Positions 12,783 through 25,800 of a DNA stretch of 64,000 nt are shown here, piece after piece. The notes under the pieces were generated by a model. The model was not told the origin of the DNA. It saw only the letters and a list, made by a program, of their open reading frames with translations, and ran no database searches. The translations under genes were made by a program, and so were the position numbers. The stretch comes from Oreocharis arfaki (Eukaryota > Chordata > Aves > Passeriformes > Paramythiidae): the NCBI GenBank assembly GCA_013398015.1, contig VZRR01010329.1, forward strand, positions 248,001 through 312,000, given 5' to 3'. The stretch's first letter is position 1. Each line of letters starts with the position of its first letter.

Positions 12783-14312
12783 ACCTTCACTGGACAAGTG
12801 ATAGGTGATCTTGATAGCAACAGTACTACCCAGTGTCCTTTTTTTCTTAGAGCTCTGACACACCTTTCCAAATGCAGATAAGGGAAAGAAGGCAAAAGAA
12901 AGGGGAACTTATCAAAACAGCTGCCCACCCTGTTAATAGAAAATATATGGTTGGTCCACAGAAATGGTTGTAGAAGCAAAATGCAGTGGGAAAATAAACA
13001 GGTTTCTATGCATCTGATGTGGCTTAGTTGAAGCACGCACAAAGACACTCGATTCCTGCAGATAACTAGACATTAACAAAGTTCTCAGAAGTCAAAGTAT
13101 TCTTACACTAGTATGCTCCAGCAGACTTTCACTAATCACACTATATCATAGGTAATAGTCATGATCCAATGTAAAAGCTATGCCAAAAGGAACTCAGCTG
13201 AAATATCTTTCAGTGGCAAAACCTCCCAGAGCAGCTCTTACGTATACCACAGCACATGCACTCAAAATCCTTTACCATGTACAATGCACTTGTTGACAAA
13301 TATTTTTAAAATTTGAGGAGTACAAGGGATTGCATGCAGTTTGAGACACTTTTGACAATCTCATCTCATTTTGAAAAAGAAATATGAATTCAGAAAGAAA
13401 CAGAATACATAGACACACTTTGCAAGCAAGGGTGTTTATCTGAATTAATATAAACTGAAGGTGTTACCTCCTTTAACTGTATACCATGATGCTTCTGCTA
13501 CCAAAAGATTCTCAAGGATGACAACCCCCTTTGAATTTTTTTCATTAAAGTCCTTCCATCTAACCAACTGCCCTGAGAGATTTCTGTATTTTAATAACGT
13601 GCATTTCTAGAGAATAATATAACAAGCTATGTTAAGTAAGTGGTAGCTGCCGGCATTTCCACCTGCTTTGGTACTCAGCAAATTTGCTAATAGCAGCAGA
13701 TGTACCTTTCACACAGCTAAAGTGTGACCAGAGGGCAGCTGTGCACCAATTAAGCTGCAGAATAGCTAACCAGTGATCATCTGAACCTCCACGTTTGTCT
13801 GCTCAGAATTTATAGGGCACTTACAGGAGCAAAAACTAATGCTACTGTTCTGATTGTGCAGTTACCAGTAAAATAAAAGGCTTCAGTGGTGTTAAAGAGT
13901 ACACTGACCTGAAATCCCAACATCTGCCAGTTGACTTAAGAAAAGGAACAATGAACAACAAAACCAAGACTTGCTGTGGTTACTGAGTGCTGCCAAAAAG
14001 ATACAGAGGCATCAGTTCTATACATATCAGAAAGTCCATGTACTCAACACTGTAGTTGCAATGTTTAATGTCATCTTTCCTGAAAGTAAGGAACAGTGGG
14101 AATGTAATCACTTGTACATTAAGTGTAAATAGGCAAATGCACATTTAAACACAGAGTTGCTTAGGAGACAGTCTGTCAGATGGGGTAGGCCTTGGCTGGA
14201 TGCCAGCAGCCCACCAAGCCATTCTATGGGTTTTATATAAAACTCATAGAACGTAGAGAATGACAACAGAGACTTTTTGACACTCCACAATTACATAAGA
14301 GGTAATTCTGAC
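12783..14312. other. Non-coding, no feature recognised
   Basis: AT-rich sequence without exon-like open frames, RNA genes or repeats that I recognise. Confidence 0.5.
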
Positions 14313-14371
14313 ATATCATATCATATCATATCTTATCATATCTTATCATATATCACATCATGTCATATCTC
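14313..14371. repeat. (ATATC)n pentanucleotide microsatellite
   Basis: About a dozen units of TCATA/TCTTA, with interruptions toward the right end. It abuts the 3' end of the minus-strand CR1 that follows, so it probably expanded from the short terminal repeats of that CR1. Confidence 0.85.
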
Positions 14372-14767
14372 ATGGCCTGTGTTGGAAGGGACCTTAAAGA
14401 TCATCTGGTTCAAACCCCTTGGCCATGAGCAGGAACACCTTCCGTTAGACCAGGTTGCTTAGAGGTCCAACCTGCCTTGAACATTTTCAGGGATGGAGCA
14501 TCCACAACTTCTCTGGGCAGCCTGTTCCAGTACCTCACAGTAAAGAATATTTTTCTAATATCTAATTTAAACCTGCTTTCTTTCAGTTTGAAAGAAAGCA
14601 GTGGACATGGTTTCCTTTCCATGGTTTCCTTTCCCCCTGTCCTGTCACTTTTTACAGGCCCTTGTAAAAAGTCCCTCTCCATCTTTCCTGTAAGTTCCCT
14701 TCAGGTACTTGAAGGCTGCAATTAGGTCACCCCAAAGCCTTCTCTTCTGGCTGAACAAACCCAATTT
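14372..14767 (-). mobile_element. CR1 LINE, 3' fragment
   Basis: Antisense CR1: GTTGGAAGGGACCTTAAAGATCATC at its left edge is the reverse complement of the CR1 3' end. It is followed by GGGCAGCCTGTTCCAGTACCTCAC, TAATATCTAATTTAAACCTG and the CTGTCACTTTTTACA block. A local duplication of GGTTTCCTTTCC lies near 14615. No intact frame. Confidence 0.92.
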
Positions 14768-16684
14768 ATGAGGATTTTAAACAGCAAAGGAAGATAACCT
14801 CCACTAAAGAGATTTTTCTGCTGCAGCTCATAGCACGGCTCTCATTATATCATCTCACTTCATCTCTACATTAGCTTTAAACTGCAAGTTCATTGCACAG
14901 CTAGAGAGAAACACTGCATCTGTAGGTGCTGCTGATAGATCCAGCACCCTGGAGTCTCCTCAGCATGCACCATCAGTCCTTCTCTAGCCCTGCCACATGT
15001 TCTCAGTACCTGTTTCCTTAACATTTCTTGAACATCACTCCAGTGATCCATCAGGGACCTGTTTTCTTATTAACACCATTCTGACAAGAAATCTCATAGA
15101 AACACATTTTACTTTTACTATTTAATAAGGCTTTTTTTTTCTGTTTGCTCTGCTAGGCCTTCATTAGATTCTTGTCTGGTGTTTTTAACCTGATTGGCTA
15201 TTATTACTGTGCTATCTAACAATACCAGTTCTTTCATATCAATTTTTTAAAGCTCTTTGTTTTAATTCCCAAAAATTAGATCCCTTACAAAACTTTCTCT
15301 GATGGTAATAAAAAATTCTACATATAAGTAGAATTAAAATTATACAAACATTTATATCATTCTGTCCTTCCAAAGAGCAGACTGACCCTGGCATTCAGAC
15401 CAGATGGAGATCAAATCAACATCTCATCCATGGTCTCTCGGAGGCCCATAGACCACTTCTAAAGAGTCCAGTAAAGATGAATAAATGCACACCTATTGTC
15501 AGCAAGTTTCAGTACCTGCTCAAATCATCAGCACTATCACAGGAGATTTTGGAGTGATCCACAACTAAGCTTGAAAGTCACTCAAATTAAACTGAAAATC
15601 TTAGAGTACTGTCTGTAGGATTTTGTTGTTGTTGTTGTCATTTTTTTATGCTTATTCCACAATTAGCAAACAGGACAAAAAGAAAATAATCACAGAGAGA
15701 GCCACGCTTAAGACCAGATGAAGACAGGCACCAGGAACTTAAGCACATCTATGAATACAGCTTCATTCTTCAAGGTCCCTGTTCAAAAAACAGCCAAAGC
15801 TGAGGCCTTTCCACTCTCCATCCTTTGCCCCCATTCTTCACCCCTAAACCTCCAAGTGAGAGCTGCTTAAGTTCAACCCTGGCAACACTACCTCTGAATC
15901 TCTCTCTGTGGCCTCATCCCAGGTTCAAACAAAGCATCCAAAACCATCTCCTAACAATTCAGCCACCTTAAGAGGCAGGGGGTTCCTGTGGTTTTATTGG
16001 AAAACATGAGTGCCTAAGCTTTTCTTACTGCACAGACCAGAGGTGGTCAGTATCTTCCCTGAGGAGAATAACAAGACATTCTTCTCATACCCAGCCCATT
16101 TCCATCAAGGAAACACATCCAAAATCATTCAGTCTCCTCCAAGAACACCAAATTACTATGTTGGTTAGCTACAAGGGCACCTTTCCAGCAAATGGGAGGT
16201 TGAGGTGTGGAGCAGTGCAGTGAGCTGCATTTAGACCTCCTACTTCCCAGGTAAGTGGTCCCAGACAGCAGGTTATTATGTAACAGCTGAGTAACAGCAG
16301 TCTATTTTTCAAAGAGAACTGTAGAAAACACTTTTCTCAGAGCCATTTTTCAAAATCTCCATGCTTGAAGGACAACTCAGCACACACATCCAGGGTAAGC
16401 TTCCACCTTTCAGAACTCTAGTTCCTGCAGGCACGTGGCACTAAAGATGGTGAATTGATCCACATCCAGCAGAGAATTGTGGAGCATCTCTCACAAGCAA
16501 TTTTCAGATGGCTGCTGTGGCCATCGCACACTTGTCTGACTGTGGTGAGTCACTTTCTTCAGCACTTAGCTCTCCTCCACTCACTCCATGTTGCACATCA
16601 ACACTGCCTGTTCTTGGTCTGGAGTCTGGTATCCAACTTGCAACACTGTGAAATTATTTATTCGTGTCTGGGTTTCATTCATGT
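14768..16684. other. Non-coding; short (GTT)n tract
   Basis: No gene or RNA recognised. A small (GTT)n microsatellite lies at 15623-15638. The rest is ordinary AT-rich sequence. Confidence 0.5.
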
Positions 16685-16742
16685 GCTGTTGGACTAGATC
16701 TTTAAAAGTCCCTTCCAACCCAAACCATTTTATGATTCAGTG
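16685..16742 (+). mobile_element. CR1 LINE, extreme 3' end fragment
   Basis: GTTGGACTAGATC, CCCTTCCAACCCAAACCATTTTATGATTC matches the last about 55 bp of a sense CR1. The sequence just to the left is not CR1-like to my eye, so either a very short truncated copy or the end of a more diverged element. Confidence 0.75.
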
Positions 16743-19700
16743 CAGAAAGAAAGCAGTATAAATCCTAAAACTCCTCACCATTTGTCTTACTGTTCTGTCC
16801 TGGCCTCCAGGACACCCTATGGACCTCCTAACCAATCTTCTGATAAAGTTTGAGGAAGCAGTGTGCAAATAGTCCCAGAAGCTAAGTATCCTTGGATCCT
16901 AAGGAAAAATTGACTGGTGCACTGATGAAGAGCTCGAGCAGACCATCTTCTGTTCTTTTCTTGCCAAAAGACATTTTCTACAACTATAGGCAAATGACCC
17001 AGGGGTAGATTTTTCTGAAGAGGCACTTAGTTAAGTGAGATGACACCTTGCTGGATTCAAAACCACCTCTTTCTAAAGCCTCAGGTTCCTAGTAGGTTGT
17101 TTCCCTCTTGGCTTAAGAGTTCTTAAAAGATCTTAAAATCCAGCCATACTCCCTTGCATTTTTCAGTTTCAAATACATTAAATGGAACATTTTTAGCACA
17201 AAAGTTGGCAGAAGCATTAACAAAGCCTTAGAAATGTTATTAAATGTTCTCTCCTTTGTACAGGTGTTTGCATGGCCAAAAACATCAAAAGGCTTTAAAC
17301 CTTCTGCTGACACTCTCTTGAAGGGTCCTACTCTCAGGGCTGAAAACCAGGATGGCCTGTGGCACATGTGCAAACCAGAAGGAAGCACTCGAATTTTAAG
17401 AAGCTGCCAACTAGTTATCAACCAGCTGATGCCTTATGAGCCCAGTCTGTGCCTCTTTCACGAGACTAACTTTTCCAAAGTACATCCTAACGCTCCTTTC
17501 ATCAAGGGAAACTAAAATAGCGAGACCCTGACCACACAGCCTTACGGGAAGCATGGTTCAGCTGTGAAGTTCAGCCAGTAGTGAAACGCAATGCAAAGCA
17601 CAAGCTACACTTCCCAAGAGACACCATGAGAATATTTTTGGCTAAACTCTCCTGGTTTTCAGCCAAAATAATTTGACAAAAGGACTAAACTATCCCAGAA
17701 AACTGACACTTTTCTTTAAAAAGCTACTCTGCCAAAAGTCTTCCTACTTCAAAAGGATTCTAGTTCAAGAATTTTTGGACAGCCCTAGAGATGACTGAAA
17801 AGAGCTTTAGAAACAGTGTAAAATCACTCAAAATAATCAGAAAAAAATAGCCTTGAACATAATGTACAATTAGAAATTACACAGTACATTTCTACTGCTT
17901 ACACAGTGCAATTCTCTGTTGACTGTAGGACTATGCCATGTTTAAAATGCTATTTTGACTATGAATTTAAGTTACACATTATCTTTCATGTATTAATTAA
18001 AACAATAATTTCATTTTAACAGCTACATATAAGAATTTTATGAAAGACAGTCCAAATATTTTTAAAAGGAATACTCAACTCGGAAGTCTTACTTCTTGTC
18101 TACAACACTGGCACACCTTATTTATGCTGCATCAGTAACATACTAAAATTTTAAGGATAGTATCATTGTTATAAATGTGACCTTTAAATCAGTTTTTACT
18201 GATTAGTAACAATTAGTAACAATCTTTTTGTTTTATATTTTCTAATCACTATAATCCCTTAAATGTTCATGATCATGTAAACAATCCCATAAATATGAAA
18301 TACAAAGATCTCAGCTACAGAGTGGAAAACACAGGGCAACAGTTTTTACATTTGCCACATTTTAAAAATCTTTCAATACCCAAGAATCAAAGTCATAGTA
18401 TTTCCAGTCCAGTTGCTCTGTTTCACTGTATGGCAAGTAAAGTTAGGTATTTCAGTTCTCCACAGTGATTTGATTTTGCTAGAAAACAATCCTGCTCCAA
18501 AATTTCACTGCCTATACTGAACACATATGCATGCACAGAGGTCAGAATGGAAACTTTTAAGTCCCTTATGAATCCTACTTTTCATAGCTTACCCTTCTGC
18601 TTACTGAAGTATGGCTTACTCTCATATTCCTACTCACTTGGACCATGATTTTGTATCATTATACCTCCTTATATCTCATTTAGCATTTCTGCATAGTACT
18701 ACTCCCAACATGATCTGGTTTCCACTGAGATTGCTCTTAATTATCCAGTGGTGTAATTCCAGCCCTTACTGGTCCTTCTCTCTTAAGTTTCACTTCTGCA
18801 ATGTCAGTCTTAATTCTCTGCTTTGCAGCTGTATTAAAAGATCACTTTTTAAAGTGGAAAACAGACAACTGCCTGTATCTGTTACCAGGAATTACAACTC
18901 AATAATGAACTAAAGTAAGTTTCAATTGTAGGAAAAGCTAAAATTCATATACTGTTTTCTCCTTCCCTGTTAAAAGGAAAGGGAGCTCTTCCAATGGCAT
19001 TTGTACATTTTAAATACAACACCACCACCCCCCCTGCCCCAAACTAAACTGGCATTCAGTGATCTAACCCACATGGGTGCTTCTCAGTAGAAAGGTCCAA
19101 TGTTATCTGATAGACTCAAGCAAGCTCTTTTTTCCTTTATCTTCCCCTACTATTTGGGGGTCAATCATATTTTGCCATATAGAAAGCAGCCCCCTAACAA
19201 ACATCCAGACTTTTTCCTCTACATGTTTTTACAGAGTGAAAGCATAAAAGTCTCTTACCTTATGGCTGCTGAGAGAATGAGAACTGCACAACGCTCTGTG
19301 CCTGCAGGGACACTGCACAGATGAACCTCATTGCTGCTGTTTACAGAAGTCTGACAGTTTTTAATTTGAAAAGAGGTTGTCTTTTGCTTTTCGACAGTTC
19401 AACAAATCAGACAAAACAGTTGCAAGTGTTATCTGTAAACAGCTTCCTGTTTGAAATAGATCAGCTGTCCTGCAGGACAATAATTAGGGAAGAAGTGTGG
19501 GAAAACTGAAGAGGTCCATGATGTAAGCTTTTTATTTTGGGAATGTACTTTTTTGGGAATGCACACTTACTTTCCCCTCCTCCTCTCTAGCAGAGAACCC
19601 CTTTTTAACCATTTACATCTATTCAGCTCTAAGCCATGCATGCACACTGCCCCAGCACAACACTTTTCTTGCTTTGCTTCAGCGGGTATGAAAACACATG

Positions 19701-21776
19701 AAACGCAGCACTGAATGTGAACATCTTGTGTGGATAATTAACACACTCTCCCCTTACCGAAATTCTCTCCATTCTTGTAATTGGCTGCAGCATTCTTAAC
19801 TTGAGTAAAACATGCAACCGTTTCAGAGCCATGCCTGAACACCCCACAACAATGTAAATGCTAAATTATCCACATGGCAGGCATCTTCATGAAATTTTGG
19901 GGGTTTTTTAAAAACACCTTTTGATAGCATTTAGTGCTCTTCCACTATAGCTTCTAAATAGTTGCACAACTCTGTTTTTTACCTTAGAGAGCTAGATTAA
20001 TTTGAGGCCTGGATAAACCACAGTACTCCACATACGTTTGAGCAGCAAAAAACTGGGGCCAGCTGATTCTGGGAAGTGGGATTTTGAGAACACCCCCCTT
20101 GGTTACAGCAGTTTATACTTCAACAGATATAAACAGCCTCACTCTCAATTTCCAGGGCAAATAGAGAGTACCACTTGTGACTATATCAGTTAATACCCTC
20201 TCATGAAAAGCTGCTATATTTTTAAGACTGTAGCTCTGATAGCTAAAAAAAATCTTGTGAATCCTCTCACGCCATTGTTCCCTCCTCCAAGTTTTTCCAG
20301 GTAAGGTTTGAGGGGTCATGCTATAAGCAAGCACCCAGTGGGCTGGGAACCTGGGTAACCCAATATGTGACCTCTTACTGGAAAATCAGGACAGGAGCTA
20401 AGGGCAGTAGCAGAAGGTTCTTTTCCATTTTCCACAGTCCCAAGATCAGGAAAGTATCAGAACACAGAAAAGGTTTTAGACTGAGGGGCCAGAGAAAGCT
20501 GCAATAGAATCATCTGTGTGTTCACTTCTTTATCACCTTTCAGATCTCTTTTGATATGTAGGTCTACTCCATTGAGAATTTCGTGCTGTGGTGGGGCTTG
20601 CAGCACAAGCTGATGACATGGTACTGATGCACTCTCTTCCTGCTTCGCTCTTGACATTACATATCCTCTCTCACAGCAAATCTCTCCCCTAAACCTGGGG
20701 AAAGCCGTTCTTTCTCAAAACAGCTCCTGTTTTGTTAGCCCACAGCACACACTGACCAGCTTTGATGGCAAAGACAACAGGTACAAAAAGAGGTAGTGAT
20801 GCCTAATACTCAAGAGTCCCTGTGGACTATCTTCATAAAGATTTCCATGTTGGACTGGAACCTAGCTACCCTCCTCTGCTGCTATGGACTCCTGTATTTT
20901 AACACACACCAAATGGTCATCAAAAGTTAAGAGCCAATGATGACTTCCAGATTACCTCAGTAAAGAAAGGGCAAAACGGTAGAACATTTTATACAGAACA
21001 TAACTGTATAAGGACCACGCAACTCTAATTTTAAAGTTCATTTTTTATGCATACAAGCACCATCAGTTCAGTGGGAGCAGAAGGCAATTAGCAGGACTGG
21101 GCCCTTGCAGCACTCTGTTGGCAGCAACTTGCCAAGACAAACATTTTATGTAAAGAATGCAGCAAAGTGACTGTAGTCCAAGCCTTTGAAGATCATATTA
21201 CCAAAGAAAACTCCATTTACATACATATCTACTCTCCCTGTAAACACAGGCAAATAACGTTAAGGCCAGAAACAGAATTCAATGGAGAAATAGAGCCATT
21301 CAGGGAAAGTCAGTAGAAAAGGTAGGACTCAACACTGGGGAAGGAGAAGTGAAAACATAAACATTAATGACCAGACCTCAAAAGGAAAGGGCAAGCACTA
21401 TAAATGCAGTGAAAGTGCTTTCTCTAGGAAAAGGGAGAATAAGCAAGTACATGGTTTTCTTTCACATGAGAAAGGCATAGTTCCCATACAGAAGGACATA
21501 AGTAACCTTTTCCCACCCCCAAAAGCCCACTGGAAACTGTGTAGCCATATTGGTGCATCATCTAAATCAAGCTACTATGTGCAAACTGGGGTACTGATGT
21601 ATGGACCATGTGGGAGCAGCTTAAGTCATCACCAGGTCACAACAGCCGTTGGTTATTAAGTTCTTTATTATATTAACATGCCTGTCCGGGACACCATAGC
21701 ACTTCAAGAGCTGATTCAGTCTTTCAGCCACCCTTGCTGGATGGAAAGGGTAGGCCTTCAGAGGCCATGGCATATG
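16743..21776. other. Non-coding, no gene recognised
   Basis: Five kilobases of AT-rich sequence. Open frames reach about 100 codons on both strands (for example 17113-17421), but they have no recognisable motif and overlap one another antisense, as chance frames do. No repeat family recognised. Confidence 0.45.
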
Positions 21777-22858
21777 TGTACAGAGGAACAAGGAGCTCCT
21801 AAACAAACTGAAACACAGAAAGGAAGCCTGAAGAGGGTGGAAGCAAGAACGGGTAGCCTGGGAGGAATAGAGATTGTCTGAGCAACCAGGGATCGTGTTA
21901 GGAAAGCGAACATGCCCTGAGAGAATTAAATATGGCCAAGGACATCAAAGGCATCAAGAAAAGCTTCTTTAGGTACATCAGTGACAAAAGGAGGACTGAG
22001 GAAAATGTGAGTCCTATCTGCAAGGGAACAGGAGATCTGTTTGACAGGGTTGAGAGATGGGCCTGCGCAAACCTCATGAAGCAACAACACCAAGTGCAAG
22101 GGGCTGCACCTGGGTTGGGGCAATCCCAAGCATAAACACAGACTGGGCAGTTAATGGATCAAGAACAGCCCTGAGAAGAACAACTTGAGGGTGTTGGTTG
22201 ATGAGAAGCTCAACATGACCTGGCAATGTGCACCTGCAGCCCAGAAATCCAACCACATCCTGGGCTGCATCAAAAGAAGCATGGCCAGCAGGTTGAGGGA
22301 AGTGATTCTGTCCCTCTAGTCCTCTCTCAGGAGAGCCTACCTGCAGTGCTGTATCCAGCTCTGAGACCCCCAGCATAAGAAAAATGTGGACCTGTTGGAA
22401 TGAGTCCAGAGGAGGACTAACGAACATGATCAGAGCTGGGCTGGAGAACCTTTCTAATGAACATGGGCTGAAAGAGTCAGGCTTCTTCAGCCTGGAGAAG
22501 GCTCCTGAGAGACCTTAGAGCACCTTCCATTACCTAAAGGGGAGTAGGGCTAAAAGAAAGCTGGAGAGGGACTTTTTACAAGGACATGTAGTGATAGGGC
22601 AAGGCAGAAGGGCTTCAAACAAAAAGAGGGCAGGTTTCTATTGGATACCATGAATTCCTCACTGTGAGGGTGATAAGACACTGGAACAGGCTTCCCAGAG
22701 AAGTTGTCGATGCCCCATCCCCGGAGGTGCTCAAGACTGGGTTGGATGGAGCTTTAAACAACCTTATCTAGCGGAAGGTGTCCCTGCCCACAGCAGGGAG
22801 GACTAAAGTAGATCATCCTTAAGGTCCCTTGAAACCCAAACCGTTCTATATTTTGATA
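21777..22858 (+). mobile_element. CR1 LINE, internally deleted copy
   Basis: Sense CR1. The left part (21777 to about 22040) matches the region upstream of the reverse transcriptase, with TGGGAGGAATA, GCCAAGGACATCAA and AAAAGCTTCTTTAGGTACATCAG. The sequence then jumps to the 3' segment with GGGCTGCACCTGGGTTGGGG, GAGTCCAGAGGAGGA and AGAAGTTGTCGATGCCCC, ending in CCCTTGAAACCC and TTCTATA. The reverse-transcriptase core between these is missing, so this is an internally deleted copy of about 1.08 kb, the longest CR1 in the window. Confidence 0.9.
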
Positions 22859-25800
22859 CAGCAAGACACCACTTAGGCCAGGTACATCAGCTTGACCCAC
22901 TACACAACTTTTTCTCAGTCTTTAAATTCAGGTTAAATATCACATTGACACAACTACAAGTAGAAGTCTGGGATTCAAACCAAACCAAACCAAAACCAAA
23001 ACCATGCAGACAAAATCCAACTGGTTGTAAAAGGACAATTAAAAGTTTTTAGAAAACAGGAAAAAATACACTAATACATTTTAGGAGCATCCGGGCAAAT
23101 TTTTGTACTCTTTGTTTAGTCAGTTGCAGCAGCCTTTGTATCTGTAAGAGGATTAAACACAATACCTATTTAAAACCACAATGGTTATTTAAAAATCTTA
23201 AGAGATGATAAGGCCCTGATTCTCCCTTTGGTTTAGCTAAGCATCCACTGGTATCAGCATTCCCAATCAGATTTTTCCAAAGGATGAAAATTTCCAATAC
23301 CCAAACTCTCTAAGAAATCAGTATTTGAGTTCGATTGCTGGAGCTATTTATTGCAGGCCATCCCAAATGCTGTTCTAGTTCTTGAAAGTAAGAGCTACCT
23401 TGCTAACCAGCCCTTATTAAGCCTCCCAGGGCATTACCAAAAAACTCCTGGAAGTGGCAAGGAGATGCAGCAGATGCAGGACTCCTCCATGATACAGACA
23501 TGTACACAAGCATGCCAAGTGCCACCCCTCCTCTGCTCTTGCGGCAGCACAATGATGTGTCCTATTCCCTCTGCTTCACATAAGTATCTCTTTAGCCAAG
23601 AAAATAGGAAACAACTTTATTAAGCATTAAGATAATCCTGGTAAAACAGCCTATAGATCTGTCCCTTTGAAGATATCCATCTGCCCTCTGCACCTCTTCT
23701 TAGCACAGCCCCAGCACCTCTGCCCTCTGTGGGCACAGACAGCAGAAGCTCTCCTTACCACCTCTTCTGTGCAATACATGAGAGGTATGGTGGGAAAGAT
23801 CAGTGTGGCCACAACAACACAAGATTAACTTTCTTTGCAACTGTGTACGATCTGGCCTTCAACTTCCATAGTGATGTTGCATTAATTTTCTTTTTGTATA
23901 AAATTTATAAGCAGCATTTACTGCAGCAGTGCTTTTTCTGTTACTCATCTCTAAAACTGGAATAATCTCCTCAGTGCTTGGATTTAATTCTATTTTTGCA
24001 GCTCCAAGGGCAGCTCACAACTGAGCCACACATGTTAACTTGATATGCAATAATTAAAAACATTGGCTAATAATCATTTAGCAACACCAAGCAGCAACTG
24101 CATGTCACTGAGCTTAAGAATGATTTTCCTGGAAGAGTAACTGGAAGGCAGAAGAGGGGATACGTGAACTCACAGACTTAACAAATCCAACAAACTTTCT
24201 CCTCTTGATGGCAAGACATAGATAAGGTCCTTTACTTGTATCTCTCTGTAGGGAACAGAGCACTAGTACAAAGATGTTCATGTCAGCAGCATTTTCACAG
24301 GAGCACCCTCAAGGCAGGCAGCAAGGGGCAGGGCAAAGGCACTTTGTTAAACAGCAGTTATTATTCACACTGATCAGTGCTGCAGTCAGCCCCTACTGGA
24401 GACAGGAAAACTCACACTCCCTCAGCCTGACCACCAGCCTTCATTTTATGAGGCTTCATAACTTTCTGTAATTGACATCTTTTTTCCTGTCACTCTGATA
24501 AATGTCTAGCGGCCTAGGTAACACATCCTACAAACTGGAAAAGGTCTAGCTTTTCAGCATTGCTGTGACCTTCAGATGTAATTGAGACTCAAACTCAGGC
24601 CTCCCACCTGGAAAATTTAGGAAAAACAGAGGAAATAGATTATTTCAGCCCACAATGCTGGAATGGTAGGATTTCCTTTAAATGCTGCTTGGCATGAGAT
24701 CACTACACTGAAAACTCACCAGGTGTTCCCACTTAAACTCAAGAGCAGTTACTGAGACGCGATGTTATCATGTATCAAGTTATCCTATTAATACAAGACA
24801 GGTCAAGCACTTACCACCCAAAACTTCAAGCAAGTTCTGCTACACTAGAATTGTGACACATCTACAGACCTTTTCAAAGGAAAATCACCAGGGATCAGTC
24901 TTCCTCATAGGCAAAAATATTTGAAGACATAGTGAAAGGATTCATATGAAATAAACAATTGAAGCTCTTATATCAGGTGGAAGTCTCATGAGCACTTAAC
25001 AGATGTGAAAGCCTTGCTTCTCATTTGGAGCTACTACAGGAAAAAACTTCAGTATATGACTGTCTCTCTACATTGATACTACCCAAATACTACTGCTGCA
25101 CAGTCTTGGTACAGAATGCCTCACCACTTTTTCACCCAGAGCAGCTGATAAAACTCGTGAATCCTATGTTCAGAGTTCAACTGTGCCAGCATATGAAAGG
25201 TATAGGAAAAGTCTAGCATCATCTCACGTGGAGTTTGCTTAGGTTAAGGTAACATTTGACACCAGCATTCCAGCAGCCTCATTGGCACTTGACCAGATGG
25301 CATCAAACTGACTTTCCAGATTGCAGGCACGCACTTGGTATGCTTGTCAAGGGACAGAGGGAGTTGTCTGACTGTATCACTGACACAAACACACAAGGGA
25401 GTCTGTGAATAAAGGTAAACTAAGACTAAAGTCTTTTGCAAACACACAGCCTTGTATCTTTATGCCACGAAAATTCACCTTTCCTTGTAGCTTAGTTGAT
25501 GCAAAAACCATAAAGAGCTTTGACAGCATCATTCCCTCCCTCAAAGAATTTGCTTATGGGGCCATTGTGAGCCTTTGCATATCATATAGTTCAAGAGGGC
25601 TTACAACAAGAGCCAAGAAAAATCTATAGCCAGCTGGCAATGCCTGGGAACATTTGCAATCTTTATGTTCAGTTTACTGGATTCCTCCTCCCCTGCTTAC
25701 CCCCTCCCAGTGCTTTAAAAGAAACTCAACTGACATTTTTATTACTATGAAGAGATGAAACCTGAGTTACATTTCACTATAGAACAGGAAATGCTGTCTA

